From positions 52,504-116,503 of the forward strand of contig DBTY01000013.1 of assembly GCA_002307295.1 (NCBI GenBank): a stretch of 64,000 bases of DNA, read 5' to 3'. Position numbers and translations under genes: made by a program. Shown here piece after piece: positions 6,738 to 17,400 of the stretch. Position 1 is the first letter of the stretch. Every line of letters starts with the position of its first letter. A model generated the notes under the pieces. That model searched no databases, was not told the DNA's origin, and was given only the letters and a program-made list of their open reading frames with translations. This DNA is from Ignavibacteriales bacterium UBA1304. GTDB taxonomy: Bacteria; Bacteroidota; Ignavibacteria; Ignavibacteriales; Ignavibacteriaceae.

Positions 6738-7052
6738 TTAGTTCTCTCCAGATATATTTTTTTTTAACTCAATATTGTCTTGTACAAGCCAGCTAATTGC
6801 TTCTTCTTTTTTCTTTAGCTTGGCTTCAAGAGCTGTTATTTTTTCCTGCGATTTATCTGCTTTAGTATTATTTGTTTTACCAGAACTGAATATATCAGCT
6901 GCTCCTTCAAAGAGTTTTTTCTTCCAGTTATAAATATCGTTTGTATGAATCTGGTACTTTTCAGCTATCTGGCTAATCGGTATTTTATCGTCAAGTAATT
7001 CTCTAAGTATTATTACTTTTTGTTCTGCTGTGTATGTCTTTCTGTCGCTCAT
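6738..7052 (-). CDS. IS3-family transposase OrfA (HTH protein)
   Basis: 104 residues. Helix-turn-helix at about 8-45 (YTAEQKVIILRELLDDK...ISQIAEKYQIHTNDIYNWKKKLFEG) followed by a Lys/Glu-rich leucine-zipper-like stretch (about 70-100), which in this family mediates OrfA/OrfAB multimerisation. It binds the terminal repeats and regulates transposition. The ribosome binding site on the minus strand is AAGGAGA just upstream. The gene ends 53 bases before the annotated orfB ATG, with the slippery run near its 3' end. Confidence 0.9.
   Translation of the reverse strand: MSDRKTYTAEQKVIILRELLDDKIPISQIAEKYQIHTNDIYNWKKKLFEGAADIFSSGKTNNTKADKSQEKITALEAKLKKKEEAISWLVQDNIELKKNISGEN
6757..6765 (-). promoter_or_regulatory. 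A9 slippery run for programmed -1 frameshift (orfA to orfB)
   Basis: On the minus strand orfA reads GAG TTA AAA AAA AAT ATA. A -1 slip on the run of nine A gives TTA AAA AAA AAA TAT ATC TGG, which stays open through orfB. This matches the usual IS3-family mechanism for making OrfAB. Confidence 0.65.
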
Positions 7053-7162
7053 TTTTAGGAATCTCCTTTTTTTTATCTACCTAATTAAACATTTTGAAAT
7101 TCCTTTTTCAACTTAAGCATTACATTTTTACATCAATAATAACTTACAAAACATTTTTGTAA

Positions 7163-7190
7163 AAAGAATCAGTAATTCTACTGATTCTTT
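7163..7190. terminator. 12-bp perfect hairpin upstream of the IS
   Basis: AAAGAATCAGTA (7163-7174) and TACTGATTCTTT (7179-7190) around ATTC. On the minus strand it is followed by TTTTTAC and could end transcription toward the IS; on the plus strand the T-run is only three bases. Possibly bidirectional. Confidence 0.5.
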
Positions 7191-7605
7191 AGAGAATTTA
7201 AATTAAAACTAACACTATTCCGTGTCGTTTTGAGACATATTACGTTTAAAAACTGCACTCCATTTACGGCGCGCACATAGGATTTAGGGTCGAGAACTCA
7301 AGGAAAATCTTAAATCGGCAGTTTGTCGCCGTTCCACAAAAATCAAAAATGTTGACTATCTGGTCATGAGTATTAATAAATAAATCATTAAGAATCCCAA
7401 TGTATTTCATCAAAAATTCTCATTAAGGGGGCGCTTTTTGCCTTATGCAGGTTATTAAAATAATAACAGGCGCTTATAAAATTAATAATTATATAATATA
7501 AACTGAAAAGTTTAAGCTCCAGTTAAGCTGTAAAAAATTAAATTTTATCCTAAAAAGTAATGGCGCTATATATGCTATTAAGGGATAAATTAAATTGGTT
7601 TAAAT
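7191..7605. other. Intergenic region before the symporter gene
   Basis: Holds no convincing gene. One weak sigma-54-like site is present at 7427-7442: GG at 7428-7429 and TTGC ending at 7441 with the right spacing, but the -24 half is GGGGGC rather than TGGCAC. A TTGACT at about 7352 has no good -10 at the right distance. The promoter of the symporter gene is therefore not settled. Confidence 0.35.
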
Positions 7606-9219
7606 TTGACTGTAATTTTTACATCGCTTGATTTTTTAGTTTTAATAGTTTTCATCCTAACAGTATTTGCCTTAGGATTCTATTATCCTCGTCACAATGT
7701 TGAGACGTATGCCAGTTATTTTTTAGGCGGAAAAAGTTACGGATGGTTTGCTGTCGGTCTTTCAGTATTTGCCACAAATATCTCAAGCGAGCATTTTGTT
7801 GGACTTGCAGGAGCCGCTTCTGCAAGAGGATTAGCGGTAGCGCAATTTGAATTAATCGCTGTTTTTATATTAGTGATATTTCTCGGCTGGATATTGGCTC
7901 CGTTATTTTATCGTTCCGGAGTCGTTACTGTTCCGGAATTTATTGGACTTAGATTTGATAAAAATATCAGAAAGTTTATTAGCGGGCTTTCTATAGTCGT
8001 ATATATATTTACAAAAATTCTTGTTTCATTATTTGCCGCAGGTCTGCTATTTTCAAAAATTTTCGGCGTAGATATCTATGCGTCTTCAATTATTATAGTG
8101 CTGATAACAGGAATGTATTGCGTCTTAGGCGGATCATTGGCTGTTATGCGCACTCAGGTATTTCAAGCGATTGTTCTAATTGCCGGAGCAGCAGCTCTTA
8201 CTTTGTTTGGGCTGCATGCTGCCGGCGGATATAACGTATTAGTACAGAGGCTGCCTTCGGATTTTTTCGTCATGTTTAAGTCTATAAAAGACGCCGATTA
8301 TCCGTGGACGGGAATTATTTTTGGCGCGCCAATAATTGCATTTTGGTATTGGTGTACGGATCAGTACATTGTGCAGCGTCTCCAGTGTGCAAAATCAGTA
8401 AGAGATGCGCAAAAGGGGTCGTTTTTTGCCGCGTTATTAAAAATTCTTCCTTTATTTATCATTGTTTTTCCAGGCCTTATTGCCGCAGTTTTATATCCAG
8501 AAAGCGGAGACGATTCAGCTTATGCCGCCTTAATTACAGGCAACGTATTGCCTATGGGGATAAAAGGGCTTGTTGTTTCGGGATTTTTAGCTGCAATAAT
8601 GTCTTCTCTTGCGGCGGCTTTTAACAGTACGGCAACATTATTTACAAATGATTTTTATAAAGTTCATGTACCGCAGGCGACAGAATCTAAACTTATATTA
8701 GTCGGGCGATTAGCGACAATCGCAGTGGTCATGGTAGCTGTAATTATTGTCCCATTTGTCGCCCTGATAAGCTCGCATGTCTATTTATTCTTACAAAGTA
8801 TTCAATCGTTTTTTGCTCCGCCAATTACGGCAGTTTTTATCTTTATGTTACTTTCAAAAAAAATAACTTCAAAAACTGCATTGTTGACGTTAGTAATAGG
8901 CGAAACAATAGGAGCTGGGAGAATTGCGCTTGAAATTATTCGCAACGTTGGAATTCCTTTACATCCAGTATTGCTGCAAATAATGCGAATTAATTTTCTT
9001 CATTTCTCTATTTTTCTGTTTGTTCTGTGCGTTTGCATGATATTAGTCCTTACCTATTGTTGGAAAAGTTCAGGCGAACAGCCGAAAACAGTTAATATGC
9101 TCAATAATTCATTTTCGTTGATATCTGAACTTAAGGGAAGTATTTATCTGAAAACAAACATTTTATATTCGGCTATAATTGCCATTATAATAGCAGGAAT
9201 ATTAATTATATGGCGATAA
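7606..9219 (+). CDS. Sodium:solute symporter (SSS family), probable sugar uptake
   Basis: 537 residues with about 13 hydrophobic segments. The family core is visible near the N-terminus: SYFLGGKSYGWFAVGLSVFA then TNISSEHFVGLAGAA, with FWYWCTDQYIVQRLQCAKS in the middle (about 245-263), where SGLT-type sugar transporters have the same pattern, and GFLAAIMSSLAAAFNSTATLF, the Na-site helix. It is an inner-membrane Na+-driven importer; a sugar substrate is inferred from this motif and the hydrolases nearby. The start is TTG at 7606 with no good SD, so the N-terminus is tentative. Confidence 0.85.
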   Translation: MTVIFTSLDFLVLIVFILTVFALGFYYPRHNVETYASYFLGGKSYGWFAVGLSVFATNISSEHFVGLAGAASARGLAVAQFELIAVFILVIFLGWILAPLFYRSGVVTVPEFIGLRFDKNIRKFISGLSIVVYIFTKILVSLFAAGLLFSKIFGVDIYASSIIIVLITGMYCVLGGSLAVMRTQVFQAIVLIAGAAALTLFGLHAAGGYNVLVQRLPSDFFVMFKSIKDADYPWTGIIFGAPIIAFWYWCTDQYIVQRLQCAKSVRDAQKGSFFAALLKILPLFIIVFPGLIAAVLYPESGDDSAYAALITGNVLPMGIKGLVVSGFLAAIMSSLAAAFNSTATLFTNDFYKVHVPQATESKLILVGRLATIAVVMVAVIIVPFVALISSHVYLFLQSIQSFFAPPITAVFIFMLLSKKITSKTALLTLVIGETIGAGRIALEIIRNVGIPLHPVLLQIMRINFLHFSIFLFVLCVCMILVLTYCWKSSGEQPKTVNMLNNSFSLISELKGSIYLKTNILYSAIIAIIIAGILIIWR

Positions 9220-9301
9220 AGCAAAATATACTAATTAAATCTCATTGTGAGTTGGGAGTCTTGGTTCGTACAACTAATTTTTTACAAAACATGAGGCATT
9301 T

Positions 9302-11671
9302 ATGAAAAATACTAACAAAGTACTATTTCTCATTCTTCTCAGTATTCTCCCGCTTGGGCTAATACATGCAGGAATTGGTTCCGTAAAAAGTTCTGGCTCT
9401 GGATCAGTTTTTTTTGATGGAAAATCCATCGCAAACAACGAATCTTTATTTAGCTGGAACGGCGGTCCTATATCGGTGGTTACTGGCGCTGGTCTTACGT
9501 CAAAGTTAAACGCTCTAAAATGGGCGCTTGGCAACAATGGCGGTAACGGTTATTGTGGCGCCGGTATAAATGCAGATCCGAAATTTGATATCGGTAGTAG
9601 TTATTTGTCCGATAGCGTTCATTTTAAATTAAAATGTGAATCTGGCGTGGATACGCTTCGTCTTCAGATTGAAACAGGTACTGGAAAGCTCGGTATCAAA
9701 TTCAAACCGGTAGCTGATAACGCGTGGCATCAATACTCATTGGCATTTAAGAATATGGTTCAGCAAGACGGAACTACTGCCTTTGATCCGGCGACAGTTG
9801 GAACTATTCAGTTTATAACAGAGGGCACATCTATTACAGCAGTAGGCAAAGTAGTTTATATAACTGATTGGTGGACGGGAAATCCATTAGTCACTTATCC
9901 GGCTATTGTTTTTAACGGGGTTAGTTTATGGGGCACCATTACTCCAAGCGGATGGGGCGGCTCAACTATTGAAGTAGCAAAAGGCGCAGGCGTTGTAGCA
10001 AACAGTAACGCTTTAAAGTGGACGCAGGGAAACGATTGGGGGAGCGGTTATAGCGGCATCTCTATGTCAACCAGCGAGCCTTATGATCTTGCTGCAGCCT
10101 GGCAGGTAGATAGCGTTCAGTTTCAGTTAAAATGCAGTTCTGGCGTTGATACGCTTCGTATTCAATTTGAAACAAGTCCTGGTAAAAAAGGAATGAAGTT
10201 TAAACCAATAGCTGATGGACAATGGCACAGCTATAAGCTGCCTTTGCGCGATTTGTATTATGTTGACGGTTCGACGGATTTTGATTCCTCTGCGATCAAT
10301 ACTATTGTATTTATGGGCGAAGGTACGTGTAAGGTTGGGCAAATTGTTTATATAACAAATTGGTGGACTGGACGTCCGGTATTTGACGTTATTCCTCCGG
10401 ATCCTCCGACAAATATTATGTCTACTGCAGGAACCTATAAAAATGTTATTACATGGAATGATAATTCAACAGAAAACGGCGAAAAATATACTATATATTA
10501 TTCTACAAAACCTATCACTAATATTGCGAATGCTGAAGTATTAAAGACAGGTATTGAAGAAGGCACACAAACTTATACTCATTTGATATTTACTCCGAAT
10601 ACAGATCAGAGCATAACTTATTATTATGCTATGACGTGTACTGATAAAGCCGGCAACGAATCTACTTTCGGTACGGCAGCTGCATCAGTATCAAATAAAG
10701 CAAAAGGCGTTGCGTCAATTTCATTAACAATCCCTAAAAACTTTGTCGCTGACGGTAACTTGGACGATTGGTCAGGAATTCAGCCTATAACAATTGCTAT
10801 TGGCCAGGGTACAGGATATCTGGTATCAGGACAAGTAATTGATAATGACGCTGATTGTTCAGCTAAACAGTACCTGGCTGTTGATAATCAGAATCTTTAT
10901 GTAGCATATGACGTAACAGACGATTATGTAAGCTTTAACGCTGCGTTAAATACATATGAAAATGACAGTCCTGATTTATTTATAGGATTATATAATGCGC
11001 ATGGCGCAAGCCATACGGCTTATCAGCGCGGGGCGCAACCTGATTACCATTTCCGTTTTGCAAAAGACAGAGTCTGGATTGAAGGACGCGATAGCTTATT
11101 AATACCAGGCGCTAATTATGCATGGGTAGAAAAATTTGCCGGCGGATATGTAGTTGAAGCAAAAGTTCCATTAAAAACTTTAGCTGCTGCTCTCGGCGAT
11201 AGCGTATTTAGTCCTGTTGAAGGAATGAGAATTCCTCTTGACGTAAGTATTAATGACGCAGATCAGAAAGGAACAAGAGAAGGCATATTAACATATTCGC
11301 CTTACAACGGCGACAATTCATCCTGGGATGTTTCCCGCTGGCTTAACACATGGATTGGCAATTCAATGTTTACTGGCGTAAAAGATACAAAGAATGCAGG
11401 TAATGTTTTAAGCTATTCGCTTTCTGACAATTACCCAAATCCATTCAATCCGTCTACAAGAATTAATTATACTGTAAAAGAAGCCGGTATGGTTTCGGTG
11501 AAAGTGTTTGATATTCTCGGACGCGAAGTAGCCACATTAGTTAAGGGCGTAAAACCAGCTGGAACGTATTCAGTTAATTTTGACGCAACTAAGCTTGCAA
11601 GCGGCGTATATTTATATAAAATGGAAAGCGGCTCTTTTGTTTCAGTTAAGAAAATGTTGTTAATTCGTTAA
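9302..11671 (+). CDS. Secreted multidomain carbohydrate-binding protein with type IX sorting domain
   Basis: 789 residues. Signal peptide at 1-23. Two related jelly-roll-like repeats (about 28-195 and 205-360), both with SGVDTLR, a K(F)KP..D..WH.Y segment and ending WWTG.P, look like carbohydrate-binding modules. Then a fibronectin type III domain (about 363-465, starting PPDPPTNI), a CBM9/DOMON-like domain (about 475-695, beginning VADGNLDDWSG), and a type IX secretion C-terminal domain (about 705-789: NYPNPFNPSTRINY, VFDILGREVATLV, GVYLYKM). No catalytic residues are evident. It is probably anchored or released at the cell surface to bind a polysaccharide. A strong terminator ends the unit. 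Confidence 0.85.
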   Translation: MKNTNKVLFLILLSILPLGLIHAGIGSVKSSGSGSVFFDGKSIANNESLFSWNGGPISVVTGAGLTSKLNALKWALGNNGGNGYCGAGINADPKFDIGSSYLSDSVHFKLKCESGVDTLRLQIETGTGKLGIKFKPVADNAWHQYSLAFKNMVQQDGTTAFDPATVGTIQFITEGTSITAVGKVVYITDWWTGNPLVTYPAIVFNGVSLWGTITPSGWGGSTIEVAKGAGVVANSNALKWTQGNDWGSGYSGISMSTSEPYDLAAAWQVDSVQFQLKCSSGVDTLRIQFETSPGKKGMKFKPIADGQWHSYKLPLRDLYYVDGSTDFDSSAINTIVFMGEGTCKVGQIVYITNWWTGRPVFDVIPPDPPTNIMSTAGTYKNVITWNDNSTENGEKYTIYYSTKPITNIANAEVLKTGIEEGTQTYTHLIFTPNTDQSITYYYAMTCTDKAGNESTFGTAAASVSNKAKGVASISLTIPKNFVADGNLDDWSGIQPITIAIGQGTGYLVSGQVIDNDADCSAKQYLAVDNQNLYVAYDVTDDYVSFNAALNTYENDSPDLFIGLYNAHGASHTAYQRGAQPDYHFRFAKDRVWIEGRDSLLIPGANYAWVEKFAGGYVVEAKVPLKTLAAALGDSVFSPVEGMRIPLDVSINDADQKGTREGILTYSPYNGDNSSWDVSRWLNTWIGNSMFTGVKDTKNAGNVLSYSLSDNYPNPFNPSTRINYTVKEAGMVSVKVFDILGREVATLVKGVKPAGTYSVNFDATKLASGVYLYKMESGSFVSVKKMLLIR

Positions 11672-11687
11672 TTCAAATTAGTTCAAA

Positions 11688-11717
11688 GCCGGGCATTTAA
11701 AATGCCCGGCAGTTTTT
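11688..11717 (+). terminator. Strong rho-independent terminator
   Basis: GCCGGGCAT (11688-11696) and ATGCCCGGC (11702-11710) form a perfect 9-bp stem with loop TTAAA, followed by AGTTTTTC. It separates the carbohydrate-binding gene from the receptor operon, and it contains a spurious in-frame ATG at 11702. Confidence 0.9.
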
Positions 11718-11737
11718 CAAAAAAAGAAGTATTATCT

Positions 11738-14386
11738 ATGAATTCATTAGTTGCATTGAGAAGGTTCTATTTTCGTCTAATGTTGATTTTCTTTGTATTG
11801 TCTTTTGGAACCGGGCTGTTGTTTGCCGGGCAAACTGGAAAAGTAACAGGACGTATAATTGACAGTGGAACGAAAGAACCTGTAATTGGGGCGACTGTTA
11901 TTGTTGAAGGGACTTTTTTGGGAGCCGCTGCTGATAAAAATGGAGATTATGTAATAGCCAATATTCCTCCCGGTAATTACAAGCTTGTTTTTTCGTGCGT
12001 AGGTTATGTAAAAACTACAGTTGAAAAAGTTCTTATTCATATAGATCAAACAAGCCGTGTTGATATGTCTTTAACTCCTAAAACCATGCAGGTATCAAAA
12101 GAAATATACATTACTGCGGCGCGTCCGCTGGTTCAGAAAGACATTACTTCAACAAATTCAATCATTTCAGCGGAAGACTTAAAAAAATTGCCCGCAGAAG
12201 ATATGTCTACAGTTGTTAATTTACAGGCTGGCGTTGTTGATGGTCACTTTCGTGGAGGGCGAAGCGGCGAAGTAGCGTACTTAGTAGACGGAATTCCTGT
12301 GACGGATATTTTTAACGGCAGCATGGGGCTAAGAGTTGAAAACTCAAGTATCAGGCAAATGGAAGTAATAAGCGGAACTTTTAACGCTGAATATGGCCAG
12401 GCAATGTCTGGAGTCGTTAATACTGTAACGCAGGATGGAGGCGATCATTATCAGGCTGAAGCCCAGGCTTATGTCGGTAATATGGTTACTTCGCATTCCG
12501 ATTTGTTTATGAATCTTAATAAAATTGCGCGCGTTGAATCGCGTGATGTTCAATTAACGCTTTCAGGTCCTACCGGACTTTCAGGCTTAACGTATTTTGC
12601 TACCGGAAGGTATTATAAAGATGACGGTTATTTATTTGGTAAAAGAGTTTATAATATAAATGATAATGCTTATACGCCAACCGGTAATGGCGAATATATC
12701 TCAATGGATCCTGAACGAAGATATACCGTTAACGGTAAATTGACTTATTCGATAAATAAAATGAAACTTTCGTATAGCATATTTTGGAACGACCGGTTCT
12801 ATAAAGATTATGATCACTCATATGCATGGGCTCCTGATGGAATAAAAAATAATTATCAGAATAATACTTTACAGTATTTCCAGTTTACTCATATCCCTAA
12901 TTCAACCTTTATGCAGTCTTTGAAAATATCAAGCAGCTATTATGATTATAAAGGCTATTTATATGAAAACCCTTATGATAGCAGATATGTAAGCCCTTAT
13001 GCGGGAGCGGCGCAGACAAGCTATACTTTTAGGCATGGCGGAGAGGATGGAAGCCGGTACGATAGAAATACCCGAACAATTTTAGGACAGTATACTTTGT
13101 CTGATCAAATTGACAAACATAATAAAATAGGTTTAGGCGCTGAAGCTAAATTTCATAAGATATATAACCATAATATGAATATTGTATTGTTAAATGACAG
13201 TACTCTTGGATATCCTGCCAGCGGCGTAATAGGAGAAAGCGGAAGCAATGTTAAGTATACAAAATATCCTATTGAAGGATCTGCATATTTACAGGATAAA
13301 ATAGAATATGATATTATGATTATAAATGCAGGACTCCGTTTTGATTATTTTAATCCAAAAGCGTCGCAGCCTGTCGATTTACGTAACCCGACTAAAAATC
13401 CTGATTTTCCAGGCTGCAATATGTTCAAAGCGGCATCTGCTAAATCTCAGATTAGTCCGCGTTTTGGCGTTTCATTCCCTATAACGGAAAACGGAATTTT
13501 AAGATTCTCATACGGCCATTTCTTTCAAATTCCTAATTTCGAAAATTTGTATACTAATCCTAATTTTTCCGTATTGCCGGGGCAGTCGTTAAGTTCAGTT
13601 CTTGGTAATCCAGATCTTGGCGTACAAAAAACAGTTATGTATGAAATCGGTTTACAGCAAGTGCTGTTCGATATTCTTTCGGTAAATTTATCCTTCTATT
13701 CGCGCGATATCCGTAATCTCCTTGGTATGGAAATTATCAATACTTATGAAGGGTTCAAATATGCCAGATTTATAAACAGAGATTACGCCAACGTAAGAGG
13801 ATTTATTATTACTGTTGAAAAGCGTATGGCTGACTATTTCAGCGCTAAGGTTGATTACACTTATCAAATAGCAGAAGGGAACGCTTCAGACCCATATGCG
13901 CAATATAATAATAATCAGACGAATCCTCCGGTTGAAGAAAGCAAAACCGTATTGCCGTTGGATTGGGATCAGAGACATACGTTAAATGCATCCCTCAATG
14001 TCGGACAAGACGATTGGAATGTCGGCTTGTTATTTGAGTATGGTTCTGGTTTGCCATATACTGAAGACGTTAAAGTGTCGCAAGGCGTGCGTTTTGAAAA
14101 TGGCGGAAGAAAACCTGCAACATATTCGGTTGATTTGCGCGCAGAAAAATCATTTGATTATGGGAATATGCATTTCAAAGTATTTATGCTTGTGTATAAC
14201 CTATTTGATATTAAAAATGAACTGGAAGTTTACAGCTCGACAGGTAAGGCTAATGCCGATTTAAATACAAAATATTATAAAGATTCCGATATCGTTGGTA
14301 CAAATACAATAGCGCAATATTTGCTTGATCCGTCTATGTATTCGCGTCCGAGAGATATTCGTATCGGTTTCGGACTATCTTTTTAA
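11738..14386 (+). CDS. TonB-dependent outer-membrane receptor with carboxypeptidase-like N-domain
   Basis: 882 residues from the ATG at 11738 (weak SD AAGAAG). An upstream ATG at 11702 lies inside the terminator stem and is rejected. A signal anchor (RLMLIFFVLSFGTGLLFAG) is followed by a CarboxypepD_reg-like beta domain (GKVTGRIIDSGTKEPVIGAT), a plug domain (DLKKLPAEDMSTVVNLQAG and YLVDGIPVTDIFNG) and a long beta-barrel rich in aromatic strands ending in IRIGFGLSF with terminal Phe. It likely imports an oligosaccharide across the outer membrane using TonB energy. No SusD-like gene is adjacent; instead a large secreted protein and a PorV-like barrel follow in the same operon, a layout seen in Ignavibacteria. 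Confidence 0.9.
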   Translation: MNSLVALRRFYFRLMLIFFVLSFGTGLLFAGQTGKVTGRIIDSGTKEPVIGATVIVEGTFLGAAADKNGDYVIANIPPGNYKLVFSCVGYVKTTVEKVLIHIDQTSRVDMSLTPKTMQVSKEIYITAARPLVQKDITSTNSIISAEDLKKLPAEDMSTVVNLQAGVVDGHFRGGRSGEVAYLVDGIPVTDIFNGSMGLRVENSSIRQMEVISGTFNAEYGQAMSGVVNTVTQDGGDHYQAEAQAYVGNMVTSHSDLFMNLNKIARVESRDVQLTLSGPTGLSGLTYFATGRYYKDDGYLFGKRVYNINDNAYTPTGNGEYISMDPERRYTVNGKLTYSINKMKLSYSIFWNDRFYKDYDHSYAWAPDGIKNNYQNNTLQYFQFTHIPNSTFMQSLKISSSYYDYKGYLYENPYDSRYVSPYAGAAQTSYTFRHGGEDGSRYDRNTRTILGQYTLSDQIDKHNKIGLGAEAKFHKIYNHNMNIVLLNDSTLGYPASGVIGESGSNVKYTKYPIEGSAYLQDKIEYDIMIINAGLRFDYFNPKASQPVDLRNPTKNPDFPGCNMFKAASAKSQISPRFGVSFPITENGILRFSYGHFFQIPNFENLYTNPNFSVLPGQSLSSVLGNPDLGVQKTVMYEIGLQQVLFDILSVNLSFYSRDIRNLLGMEIINTYEGFKYARFINRDYANVRGFIITVEKRMADYFSAKVDYTYQIAEGNASDPYAQYNNNQTNPPVEESKTVLPLDWDQRHTLNASLNVGQDDWNVGLLFEYGSGLPYTEDVKVSQGVRFENGGRKPATYSVDLRAEKSFDYGNMHFKVFMLVYNLFDIKNELEVYSSTGKANADLNTKYYKDSDIVGTNTIAQYLLDPSMYSRPRDIRIGFGLSF

Positions 14387-14401
14387 GGAATGGTGAACAA
14401 T

Positions 14402-17400
14402 ATGCGAAGATTTTTTACTTTAATAATATTATTAATAAATGCTGTCTTAAGTTTTGCCCAACCGACAAGTACGACATTACTTTACAGGAATGAACCAAAA
14501 GGAAATATTCAGTATCGTCGTGAAGGCACTATGGATGGAAATCAGGTGCGCACGCTTTACTACAATGATGGCGAGGTTGGACAGTATCCTTTCTCCCCAT
14601 CAGGCGAATGGCCTAAATATAGCGGGCACAATTATCTTGACGGCGTTGCTGTTTTAATTGGAACCCAAATAAATACTCCGGGAACAGGTCAAACAATTCA
14701 TACTATCACAACCGCATATCGCGAGTATGTAGACGCCGATCCTATTACGGGTATGAAGTGGGGACTGGAACCGGTTCCGGGTTATATGAATTCTTCATAT
14801 GGTAAAATAGCTCTAAATACTGATTCCAGCTCATGGCCTCATGTATGGCCGGCGGCGCTTAATAAGGATTCCAGCTGGAATGGCAAATGGTATGGATATT
14901 TTGGCAAAGGAGTTCAAAATTCAGATTTTGAAACTTTCTTTGTTATGGATGATTCAAAGGATAGAGAGTTTTTTCAATCGCCATATAATTATGTTCCTAT
15001 CGCTTCCGATCTTGACCGCGCAGGCGTGGGTTTAAGAGTTGAGGTAAGAGGATTTCAATGGTCGCATGTGCTTGCAGAAGATATTATTTTCTGGCATTAC
15101 GATATTGTAAATATCTCCGACTATAATCATGATTCAACTCTCTTTGGTTTTTATACTGACTGCGGCGTTGGCGGGAAGGATGATAATGACGACGACTGCG
15201 CTTCTTATGATAAGAAAATTAACCTTGCTTATTGTTACGATGGCGACGGTTATGGTCAACCGAACAATTGGAAAACTGGTTATTATGGCTATGCTTATCT
15301 GGAATCTCCAGGCAATGCAACTAACGGCATTGATGACGACGGCGATGGGATGGTTGATGAAAGACGTGATGACGGAATAGACAATGACCATGATTGGGTT
15401 GGTTATACAGATTTAAATGGCAATGGCAAGTGGGACTCAGACGAACCATTAAACGACGATCTAGGCGCTGACGGACTTGGTCCATATGACGTCGGTTATA
15501 CTGGCCCCGATGCTGGGGAAGGCGATGGAATTCCTACGCATGGCGAACCAAATTTTGATGAGACGGATAAAGACGAATCAGATCAGATTGGTTTAACGGC
15601 CGTATCAATTTACAGACTTGGCACTTCCGGTTCAGGCGGCGGCTGGCCTAAAGACGATGAACTTATATGGCAAAAAATGACATATAACAATTTTGACACA
15701 ACATTGCAACGGGCAAATATATCGATGGTTTTTGCATCCGGTCCTTTCCCGTTGAAACAAAATCTTCGTGAACGTTTTTCAATGGCTCTTGTTTTTGGAA
15801 GCGATCTGGACGATATTAAACAGAACAAGGAAACTGTTCAGCAGATTTATAATGCCAATTATACGTTTTCGAAGCCTCCTTTAAAACCGACATTAACGGC
15901 TATCCCAGGCGATAAAAAAGTATATCTTTCATGGAATAAAATTGCTGAAGATTCAAGGGATTCTTTTCTTGGTTATGAAGATAATGATAGAACAAAAGGG
16001 TTCAAAAAAGACTTTGAAGGATATAACATTTATAGAAGCGAAGACGCGGCATTTGCCAGTGAAAAAGTGATTACGGATTCAAAAGGCGAGGCGGTTTATT
16101 GGAAACCGATAGCGCAATTCGACCTTGTAGATAACATTAAAGGTCCGGATCCTGTTGGAATTTACGGAGCTCATTTCTGGCGCGGAAGCAATACAGGCTT
16201 GCAGCATCAATATATTGACACCAATGTAGTAAATGGCAAACGTTATTATTATACGGTTGTATCTTATGATATGGGCGATCCTAATCTTGGCACAAGCGGT
16301 TTACAACCTACAGAATGTACAAAAATTATTACTGAAGACTATGCAGGAACTCTTAAGTTTGTTGATATTAACTGCGCTGTTGTTACGCCTAATTCTCCAT
16401 CGGCAGGATATTCTCCTTCGCAGATTGTTGGCAATACCTCAAAACTAACAAGCGGTATTGGCACGGGTTCAATGAGCGTTATGGTTATTGATCCTACGGC
16501 AATTAAAAATAATGCGGCTTATACTGTTACATTTAAGGCCGATTCTTTATTCCCAAAATATCACACAAAGAATTTCAACATTTTAAGAAGCTATGAAGGA
16601 ATAAAAGATACTGTCGCGGCGTCGCTTGATACGTCCTATGTCGGCTCTGGAAGGTATGTGACGCCATTTGATGGAATTACTTTTAACATAGCAAACGATA
16701 CTACAGTATCGTTGAATACGGCAGGCACTGGATGGACCTCATCAAAATCGAACGCAGTAATGAATATTAGCAAAGATGCGTCGACAAGATCGATGCTATG
16801 GCCTGCTGATTACGAAATAAAGTTTTTTGATTCGGCCGCAGATACCACATATATTAGTCAGCCTCCTACATATGTTCGTTTTCCGGTCAATTTCCAGATT
16901 ACGAATATTACACAGGGGCACAGGGTAAAATTTGCTATTAAAGATTCGGATCATTCTAATTCTTTATCATATGGCGATACTGTCCAGGTAATAGAATTCA
17001 ATGGCGCAGAATCGTTATCTAATGCAAAGATAGTCTGGAATATAGCCTATCAAAAAGCTGCTGTGGGTTCTACAACTGCGCCGGCTGGAGGCGACAAGTT
17101 CCTGATTTCTTCAATGAAGCCGTTTCAAACAGGAGACTATTTTTCTTTTACGACGAAAAAAGAAAATATGAGTAATGCAAAGGCGAAAACGGATTTGTCA
17201 AAAATTAAGGTAGTGCCTAACCCATATGTCGTTACGGCTTCATGGGAAAGGGCAAATCTAAATTCTACAGGACGAGGAGAACGGCGAATAGATTTTACGA
17301 ATCTTCCCAGCGAATGTACATTGCGCATATTTACAATGTCAGGAGCGTTAGTGAAAACTTTGCACAAGGAAGCAAGTATTGCTAGTGGAGCTCTTTCGTG

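Larger units (their letters stand above)
5766..7124 (-). mobile_element. IS3-family insertion sequence (ends approximate)
   Basis: The element carries orfA and orfB on the minus strand in the IS3 arrangement, linked by a slippery A-run. The left end probably begins TGTAGACGGCTTAA at 5766, and the right end, read inward, TGTAATGCTTAAGTTG from 7124 (or from 7132). These share TGTA and GCTTAA but need a 2-base gap, so the inverted repeats are imperfect and the ends uncertain. No clear target duplication is visible. Length about 1.36 kb is normal for the family. Confidence 0.75.

Noticed and set aside
7427..7442. Second sigma-54-like site before the symporter gene
   Set aside because: Only the TTGC half fits; the -24 half is a G-run. 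Kept as a remark in the intergenic entry, not as a promoter.
11702..11737. Upstream start for the TonB receptor
   Set aside because: The ATG is within the stem of a strong terminator; the ATG at 11738 begins a normal signal sequence.
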